Shown here: positions 57,101 to 64,000 of the stretch, one piece after another
Position numbering within the stretch: position 1 is the stretch's first letter
Layout: each line of letters starts with the position of its first letter
NCBI GenBank assembly: GCA_029216955.1
Contig: JANAVB010002199.1
Coordinates: forward strand, 13,084,417 to 13,148,416
DNA from: Iris pallida
Taxonomy: Eukaryota > Streptophyta > Magnoliopsida > Asparagales > Iridaceae
DNA: 64,000 nt
Reading direction: 5' to 3'
Program-made: the position numbers and the translations under genes
The notes under the pieces: generated by a model
The model's input: the letters and a program-made list of their open reading frames with translations, nothing else
What the model was told of the DNA's origin: nothing
Database searches by the model: none

Positions 57101-57404
57101 AATTACCACTTATTAAAATAAGATAGCCTTTTATAAATAACTAAAATAATAAGTTTTAGCAACCTCGATAGATACTTTTCACAACTTTTAATAAAAATAA
57201 TTATTATATATATAATTTTGAAACCATTACCGATAATAAAATCAAAAACCATTTTTCTAAAAATATGTACCTCGCACATATTCGCACTCGACGAGTAAAT
57301 ACGAAAAAAATACAAATTCTCACGCGACGTACAATACGACTATGCGACGTATAAATACAAAAAAAATCAGTACTAAAATATAGTAGAAATTTAGAGATTT
57401 TACA
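54192..57404. repeat. Right terminal palindrome of E (about 1.6-kb arms)
   Basis: Left arm 54192-55782, spacer 55783-55806, right arm 55807-57404. The arms are near-perfect reverse complements over their whole length; most differences I saw are transitions and one-base indels. The left arm starts at the PPT as a U3 should, and the outer end of the right arm ends GATTTTACA, the inverted U3 tip. Confidence 0.93.
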
Positions 57405-57707
57405 TAGTATCTTAGAGGGATAGTTAGTATCTTGGAGGGTAAATGAGAAGTCTAAAGTATTGACAAGGTAATAGAATTTACCTATAGTCTAAGGGTAAGG
57501 TATTGGTAGGATGTTAAAATAAATGGGTAGATACTAGTCTAAAGAAATGGTAGGATCTATTAGCCTAGGATAGTAAGTTATCTACTAGTCTAAAGTAGAT
57601 GGGGTGTTAAGGTATTACCTAGATATTTAAGATATTGACATAAGATACCTATAGAGATAAGGTAAGTGGGTTATCTTGGTAGGTAATGGTTAAGAATAGG
57701 GTATTTG

Positions 57708-58108
57708 ACTTAGATTTGACCATGTTTGACCAAGGTTGACTGTTTTGACTCAAAGTCAACTGTAAGTCAACATTGGACCTAGATTGGACTAGGAGTTGAC
57801 CAGAGTTGACCAGTTGACTAAAAATCAACTGTGAGTCAACCATTGACCTAGTTTGACCTAGATTGGACTAAAAGTTGGCCAGAGTTGACCAGTTGACCAA
57901 AAGCCAACTGTAGGTCAACCCTTGACCTAGTATGATCTAGATTGACATAGTTTGACCTTGTTTGACTTACCTTGACCTAGTTTGACTTTGTTTGACTTAG
58001 TATGACCTAGTTTGACTTTGTTTGGCCTAGTATGACTTAGTATGATTTAGTTTGACTTAGTTTGACTTGGTGTGACTTAGTTTGACATGATGTGATTGAG
58101 TTTGACCT
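57708..58108. repeat. Array of TTGAC (W-box-like) repeats in solo LTR C
   Basis: Some two dozen TTGAC cores on the plus strand and about four on the minus strand in 400 bp, mostly as TTTGACCTAG or AGTTGACCAG units of 10-12 bp. TTGAC(C/T) is the core recognised by WRKY factors. It could act as an enhancer or be a plain minisatellite. Confidence 0.7.
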
Positions 58109-59377
58109 AGATTTGCATAGCATACACTAGAAATCATGCCTAACACTGTTAAACCCTATTTAACTCATGCATATCTCATCTTTAGGTCTGTGACTTCACT
58201 CGGAGCCTCGATACATTGTTTATATTTTCTACCAGATCTCAGGCGAGTACATTCTCTGATAACTTTTTCAATTTACGATAACTGTTATAATTCATGTACT
58301 TAGTATAGATATACTTATCCTTAACACATTGGTCACACGGATTGGTATTCATGGATCCCGACATGAGATGTTATTCCTTGTTATCTTGGTATATCTTGTG
58401 CAAGCCCCTTGTAGTTCTTGTGCAGTATATGGACACAGATTCTCGAGGAGACTTGCTCCCTTCTCATAGAATTCTGTGTCGTAACGTATCTTGTTTGGAT
58501 CCACTCTTCCAGTCGGGGGCGGGGAGTATTATTGTAGATGTGTGGTTATTATCCGCCTTGTTTATTCTTGTAGACCTTGTGAATGCCGATCCTACACTCC
58601 ACGTATGATTGGCTAGATCATTAGACCTTGTTCAGACCCAAGCCGGCCACATATCGAAGCTAGTATTCACACACCTAGATAGATGATTTTTTATTCTTAT
58701 ACATGACATGATCAGTTTTACTTGCCTTGTTCTAGCTCTAGTTTACAGCTTACCTTACCATGATACTTACATGTACATTTCTATTACTCTTGTATATACT
58801 TTCTATTTACAGTCTCGTAGCATTTGTCATATCTTGTGAATTGTTGTTAATAGATTGTGCTCGTGATCCATCCTGACTGGATATGTTGACAAAATATTAT
58901 AGATGATGGTGATGAGGATTGTTGTACCTACTATAGTCCTCACGACGTAGTGGGCATAGATTTGGAGACCCTGGTCCAGCAGGGATTAGCCTCGGCCATT
59001 AGAGTAGCTTAGCTAGATTAGTTTAGTACTGGACTTTGTCTCCAGATTATACTTTGGCTTGTTATTATTTAGTATTTGCATTTGAGATTGTTGACTCTGA
59101 GACTTTGGACTTATATTATTCTGTATTGGATTTTCAGGATAATATTTTCATATCTTGTTGTCTTTATCTTTCAGTATCATCTATCTTCTTAGAGTTTGTG
59201 ATTGAGTATATTATATTGTCATTGCTTGTCCTCGAGTTGACCATTTTCGACAGGTTTTGATATTATAACTGTTGTTAGATTGTAGACCTAGACAACATTC
59301 TACGCCGTTTCTACAATATAGGCTGGGCGCTGTTACGCACTCGTACCCTTACCCCGGGTGCGGGTCGTGACAAGTCT

Positions 59378-59955
59378 CGATAAGAAAGTCCACGCGACTG
59401 GTTGTTGCCAAGATCGGTCCCGCTACTTGGGAGTCTCGATAAGGAAGTTCATGAGATCTGTCCCGCTACTTGGGAGTCTCGATAAGGAAGTCCACGCGAC
59501 TGGTTGTCGCCGAGATCGATCCCGCTACTTGGAAGTCTCGATAGAAAGTTGGAAAGCATGGTCATGATTAAGGAAGGACTTGGTAGATCGAGTTGAATCT
59601 TGCATGGTCATTGGACAACTTGCGCACAAGGGGAATTCCTCGAACGATCTCGGGACACCGGGATCATGTCGGCCTAGGAGGCAGGGCAGATATTGTACGG
59701 TATTCATCGACGGTACGACTCGATTGAAGTGAACCGTTACAATATAGACTGCGAGTCATTCGGTGGGAGCTCGTACCTTGCACGCGAATGGTCACCGTAT
59801 ACAAAGATCCAGTATAGCTTGACATTGCTAGTGACCACTCATATATGTATCGGCATAAGAATGACTATCTGCGTGTATGCCTTTGGATTGCGTCGAGTAC
59901 TAGCAAGTTACGAGTTGGGTTAACAAGGTATAATTATAGCAAGTGCTAACCTAAC
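59378..59955 (+). repeat. 5' LTR of D, right part
   Basis: Resumes the tandem array (to about 59550), then unique LTR sequence matching 63757-64000. The probable end is CCTAACA at about 59956, where the U6-like segment begins. Confidence 0.75.
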
Positions 59956-60033
59956 ATCCGATAAAATTGGAACAATACAGATAAGATTAGCATGGCCCCT
60001 GCGCAAGGATGACACGCACAAATCAAGAAATGG
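59954..60033 (+). pseudogene. U6 snRNA-derived segment joined to the PBS of element D
   Basis: 80 bp matching plant U6 snRNA from ACATCCGATAAAATTGGAAC through GATTAGCATGGCCCCTGCGC to GAAATGG. Against the U6 sequence as I know it I see three differences: two CG-to-CA changes (GAACAATAC, ATCAAGAAA) and ACAGATA in place of the ACAGAGA box that contacts the 5' splice site. The 5' stem-loop (GTCCCTTCGGGG) and the 3' U tract are missing, and no U6 promoter (USE, TATA) is present, so it is not a working snRNA gene. The final TGG is also the first three bases of the PBS. Confidence 0.92.
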
Positions 60034-60042
60034 TATCAGAGC
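60031..60042 (+). other. Primer-binding site of element D (tRNA-iMet)
   Basis: TGGTATCAGAGC, the exact complement of the 3' end of plant initiator tRNA-Met. Its TGG overlaps the end of the U6-derived segment. Confidence 0.88.
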
Positions 60043-62520
60043 ACGGCTTTACGTCCTTAGACTTTCGATTGAATTCTTTAATTCCGATGTTTCCGCAAAC
60101 TAATGTTATTTTCGCAAATTAATGTCGTTGATGTGCTCTCTCTCAAATGTCCCACGGGATGTCCATACAATAAGTCTAAATATTTTGAAAAGTATCACGA
60201 AAGAGAAAAATTGGTTGAATAAGTTAACTTTAAACAAGCACAGTTGACTAAGTCGGGCTGGGCATATACACCAAGAATCGTGTCGACCTTAGCAAAGTCG
60301 AGTACAAGATTCAAATTATGTTGGACGTCAATGAGTTGGACTCGATTAAGTATACGGGATGACTATCGATAGGGGTGCCATTAGACGATATTATCATCGA
60401 TGTGATATAGTTGAGCGTGCTTGGGCTCGAACGAAAATTCGAAGTATGATTCGAAACTTGTTTCGAGGATTTGTTGAATGACTTCATCCCTGAGTGGTGT
60501 ATGGGATAGCTTCGGGTATGTCGAACGATTGAGGATACAGGGTGCCAATGAGTCTATCAGCAAGCGTTGCATGTATGTAAAGCCTTAGATCGAGTATCAT
60601 TGAGTAAGTTATAATCTTGATGATTTAACGAGTTGATTCGAACGAAATTAGAATCGACATGCACGAGATTGGAATTTGTACTGAGCGCGAAATACAAGTG
60701 ATAAGGAAAGGATAAATTGAATCGAAGAAAAAGTAAGGTGTAACGAATAGATAACTTGATCGAGAAAATCGATATATGAATCGTATACGAAAAGTTAGCA
60801 CGATTTGATGATAGCATGCGTGAAAATGATTCGAATATTCGAGAATGACTCTAAGGATGTGAATAGATGTTGCTCGATGATTGAGTTAACATAGAACGAT
60901 GTGACTTGAAAAAATGTGTTGCTCGATGACTTAAGATAGACAGATAAAAATACGTGATTTTGGATTGAACAAATTGAACATGTAGCTAGTTCGGGGGATA
61001 ATGATCGAAATTGTATTGAGGAGATTGTCCAGTTCGGACAATAGCATTAGTCGCATGACTCAAAATTTGTTGCAAATAAAGATCGTTAGGTTATGAATAT
61101 TATCGATGGTATTGAGGCGTATCAAAGATCGATATGCGATAACTCGGGGGTACACTGAGTCGAGAAATGACGATTGTGCAAAATATTGTCGTTCCGATGG
61201 ATGCTATGCTTGGGATTTTGATGAAATGAATGTTGGATGAAAATGATCGTGTCTTGATGGTTACGCCGATAACCATAATATCGACGTTCTTGTCTTGTGC
61301 GAGCGTAACTCCAGCCTCGCCCATGCGTCACGTCGAATTTTAGGACGATCGTTCAGCGTGAGCGCGGACATGGTGACTCATGTCGCAGAAACGATCCAAC
61401 TCGAGAAATTAAGATGTGGCAATTTGGATTGCTTCGACTTGTGGTTTGAGGCAAAGGTAGATTCTAGGATTGATCGGACTTGTGATTGATGATTGAGTAA
61501 ACTTGAGGATTGAGGATATCCAATCTGCGTATTGAGAATGAATTAGTCTAGACTCAAAATAAGAGTTACGCTCCGATGAGAACGATTATTCTACGGGAGC
61601 GTTGTATGGTGATTTCATGCCGACCGTGGATAATCGGACTCACATGAGATTGTGGCATGACATATTGTTAAAGTTAGATGAACTTGTGATCGATTACGTG
61701 AATTGGGATAAATAACTTAAGAAATATGAAATGAGAATTATGGTTTAGCGACAAATTATGTCGTAGCGTGCTTGACTTGGGAGGAATAGATAGGCAGATT
61801 ATATTGAATATGTTTGAAAAGATAGACTGTGCAAGTTGCTTGTTGGATAAACGATATTGATGTGTCAAGAAAATAGTTAAACATGACTCAGTATAGGATG
61901 GCTTTGCTGAATGACTCAGACCCTTGGACTAAGTGAAAAAAATATATATATATATGCTCGATGTTTAGAAATCTGAGTGATGTGAGCTTGGATAGAAAAT
62001 TACGTACTATCAACTTGGTTTGACCCTATGATTGGGGTCAGTATTAGCTTATTGTTGGAGAACTATGATTCCAATCTTGACATTGACTTTAGCCTTGAGA
62101 AATGGCCTAGCGGTTATGTGAGACGTCTATGTTGCGAGGAATAACATTGGTATAATTGATCTTAAGGATTGATAGGTTTGGATATTGGTATTGATGAATG
62201 GAATGATTCAAGAGTATGAAAATACCACTCACGAGACTCGGTTGACATGCGTATATTTCAGGGACACCTGAGTATGTGCACGATATGACTATGACGAATT
62301 CTCTATCATAAGGCTTGGCTGAAATACATGTATTTTAGGGACGTCTGAAATACGTGCATGATCTAACTAAGTGATACGTAGAATTCAAGTGAGACTTGGG
62401 GAATAGAAAAGTATCGAGAATTTTGAAGGCAAAATGTAATACAGAAGTATTGGATGTTGAATCAAAGGTATGAGTCGATGAGTAAGTACTCAGTTAGTTT
62501 AGAGGATAAAACTTTTTTCT
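60043..62520 (+). other. Interior of element D, non-coding
   Basis: About 2.5 kb with only short frames on either strand (the longest under 90 codons) and no gag/pol motif. Composition differs from the surrounding LTRs: many TCGA, CGAT and TTCG words, so CpG is not strongly depleted. This could mean a recent insertion or a different origin. Confidence 0.55.
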
Positions 62521-62538
62521 GTGTGGTGTATGATATAG
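62521..62538 (+). other. Weak polypurine tract of element D
   Basis: GTGTGGTGTATGATATAG directly before the 3' LTR is the only purine-biased stretch. It is a poor tract and the call is positional. Confidence 0.3.
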
Positions 62539-64000
62539 TGTCCCGTCCCGCTCAGTCAATCGTAGGAATCGAAATGCCGACGATGTTCGGACTTAGCCAC
62601 GCAACGGCTTGCTCGAAGACTTGCTCAGGTGGGTGGCTTCAGTAAACTTGCCTCAGCTTGACCTTTATACTAATAAAATGAAAGTTTTCAAATGCACAAG
62701 TAGGCTTGATAATAAAAGAGATGCATCCACATAGCAAAGGAAATAATCCCAACTTGGGTCATACTGAGTTAGAATATGGAAAGGTCCTACGGTCGGCTTA
62801 GAAGTTTGCTCAGCGTGCTTTCAAAATGACACTCGGTCCTTCATCCCGTGGCATGGGAGAAGGAAGTTGGTCTAAGTTGCTAAGTTGCCACAATGCTGAA
62901 ATTAGACTAAGTCATAGGCGTCGCCCGCATAAATGCTTGATAAAGTATGTACGGTCCCATCGTCCAAGGCTTGGCATTGCCTTGCTCGTCCCACGGGCTA
63001 AGTTACAGTGCACGGCTTATGGCGTAAGTCTAGGCATCCATAGAACTTGGTTGTTCAAGTCAAACGTGTGCACGACACGTTTCCTCGATGCAATGCTTGA
63101 TGCAGCCTTTGTTCGTCAAGTCGTTGCACGAACAAGTTAGACAAGAGTTTTGCTGGGCTATCGAAGTCATAGCAAGCACTGTCCCCTGTTGTCTGCGGTT
63201 GTCAAGTCACATAGTCCCACGATCTTAAGCTTCGTCATATAAAGTATGTGATTTGAGCGATAGTGTCGCCTAGAGAATAAGTCAGTCTAAGGTACGAGCC
63301 ACGGTTGGTTTAGGGAAAAGCATGCCATGGACAAAGAAACACGTTATGTTCAAGTTAAAATGAAAGATTACTTAATATCCATTCCCTGGATTTCAAAGGA
63401 TAGAAGTTCACGAGATCGGTCCCACTACTTAGGGTCTCGATAAGAAAGTCCACGTGACTGGTTGTTGCTGAGATCGGTCCTGCTACTTAGGAGTCTCGAT
63501 AAGGATCACGAGATCGGTCCCGCTACTTGGGAGTCTCGATAAGGAAGTTCACGAGATCGATCCTGCTACTTAGGAGTCTCGATAAGGAAGTCCACGCGAA
63601 TGGTTGTTGTCAAGATCGATCCTGCTACTTGGGAGTCTCGATAAGAAAGTTTACGAGATCGATCCCGCTACTTGGGAGTCTCGATAAGGAAGTCCACGCG
63701 ACTGGTTGTCGCCGAAATCGGTTCCGCTACTTGGGAGTCTCGATAGAAAGTTGGAAAGCATGATCATGATTAAGGAAGGACTTGGTAGATCGAGTTGAGT
63801 CTTGTATGGTCATTGGACAACTTGTGCGCAAGGAGAATTCCTCGAACAATCCCGGGGCACTGGGTTCATGTCGACCTAGGAGGAAGAGCAGATACTGTAT
63901 GACCTTCATCGACGGTACGACTCAATTGAAGTAAACCGTTATAATATAGGCTGCAGGTTATTCGGTGGGAGCTCGTACCTCGTATGCGAATGGTCACCAT
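62539..64000 (+). repeat. 3' LTR of element D (cut by the window edge)
   Basis: TGTCCCGTCCCGC onward, collinear with 48759-49813 plus 59378-59798. Contains the tandem array uninterrupted (about 63408-63757). Confidence 0.88.
63408..63757 (+). repeat. 43/59-bp tandem repeats in the D 3' LTR
   Basis: About seven units of GAGATCGGTCCCGCTACTTG-type repeat. Short units of about 43 bp are interspersed with 59-bp ones that carry CACGCGACTGGTTGTCGCC. Small ORFs here are artefacts. Confidence 0.88.

Larger units (their letters stand above)
52804..57404 (+). mobile_element. Element E: gypsy-type retroelement with palindromic ends
   Basis: Flanked by a perfect 5-bp TSD, tagta (52799-52803 and 57405-57409). 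The left end is a 144-bp palindrome (TGTAACGCCCC...GGGGCGTTACA). It is followed by a tRNA-Ile PBS, 1.2 kb of non-coding interior and a gypsy PPT. The right end is a 3.2-kb palindrome (TGTAAAATCCC...GATTTTACA). In a normal element both ends would be the same direct LTR. Here the left end consists of the LTR right tip facing its own inverted copy, and the right end of the LTR left part facing its own inverted copy. No gag or pol is present. Confidence 0.88.
49814..59372 (+). mobile_element. Solo LTR C (about 5 kb without E), carrying element E
   Basis: TGTAACTGCC...GCGGGTCGTGACA with a perfect TSD, agtct (49809-49813 and 59373-59377). Removing E (52804-57404 and one TSD copy) leaves 4953 bp and no interior or coding region, so C is read as a solo LTR. 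It has a TG microsatellite, a W-box-like array, AGGCGAGTAC at 58241, and the CCTGACTGGATATG and CGTGACA end motifs shared with F and G. The short ORF at 50184-50390 has no recognisable domain. Confidence 0.85.
48759..64000 (+). mobile_element. LTR retrotransposon D, large non-coding element (3' end beyond the window)
   Basis: The 5' LTR starts TGCCCCGTCCCGC (48759) and the 3' LTR starts TGTCCCGTCCCGC (62539); their next 1 kb aligns closely. The 5' LTR is split by solo LTR C. The PBS TGGTATCAGAGC (60031-60042) is the usual initiator-tRNA-Met type. The 2.5-kb interior holds no gag or pol domain, so this is a LARD-like non-autonomous element. The right TSD and the 3' LTR end lie outside; by alignment the 3' LTR should end about 155 bp past 64,000. 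Confidence 0.85.

Noticed and set aside
52796..57410. A foldback (Foldback/MITE-type) DNA transposon
   Set aside because: The two ends are each palindromes but are not inverted repeats of one another, and a PBS and a gypsy PPT lie in the correct order between them.
59954..60033. Functional U6 snRNA gene
   Set aside because: Lacks the 5' stem-loop, the U tail and the upstream promoter elements; the ACAGAGA box is altered.
63408..63757. CRISPR-like regular repeats
   Set aside because: Direct tandem repeats without unique spacers, inside a plant LTR; also at 49640 and 59378.

Overview
This window is nuclear DNA from a large-genome flowering plant. At the left edge is the first exon of a UBC27-type ubiquitin-conjugating enzyme gene on the minus strand, which is the only host gene seen. 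Nearly everything from 1,057 to 64,000 is nested LTR retrotransposons plus two small hAT-type DNA elements. Element boundaries were found by eye from TG...CA termini, primer-binding sites (PBS), polypurine tracts and exact target-site duplications (TSDs). Letters A to J are labels used only in this annotation.

Layout. 33-216: UBC27 exon 1, with promoter and leader to about 345. 1062-10986: element A (TSD tcacg), with 3.5-kb LTRs, a gag remnant and no pol; its 3' LTR carries a 795-bp hAT element (9930-10724, TSD ctagcttc). 10992-12731: unassigned, with a possible Copia-type leader. 12732-30220: 5' LTR of outer element H, split by element J. J (13586-27304, minus strand, TSD gctca) is a nearly complete Tat/Ogre-lineage Ty3/gypsy element with ORF1, gag-pro and pol. 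Its 3' region carries three plus-strand (antisense) small genes, each preceded by a TATA-type motif.

The short H internal region, about 845 bp in total, has been hit by four further retroelements. They are B (30570-41300, TSD ataat, a degenerate Tekay/Del-type chromovirus whose 5' LTR carries a 523-bp hAT element), solo LTR F (41445-44358, TSD aataa), solo LTR G (44505-48537, TSD aagat) and element D (48759 to beyond the window). D has an iMet PBS, a non-coding interior and an 80-bp U6 snRNA-derived segment abutting its PBS. Solo LTR C (49814-59372, TSD agtct) sits in the 5' LTR of D. Element E (52804-57404, TSD tagta) sits in C. The nest is therefore four deep: H, D, C, E.

Three things stand out. 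Element E has palindromic ends in place of direct LTRs (66-bp arms on the left, about 1.6-kb arms on the right) and is still flanked by a perfect TSD. Element D has a U6 snRNA fragment joined to its primer-binding site at a shared TGG. Element J has a cluster of antisense genes, one with a predicted spliceosomal intron, meeting pol tail to tail at a bidirectional poly(A) region. In addition A, B, E and H share a PBS matching the 3' end of plant tRNA-Ile(AAU), and most LTRs share an AGGCAAGTAC motif and a CGTGACA-type terminus, which marks them as one broad lineage.
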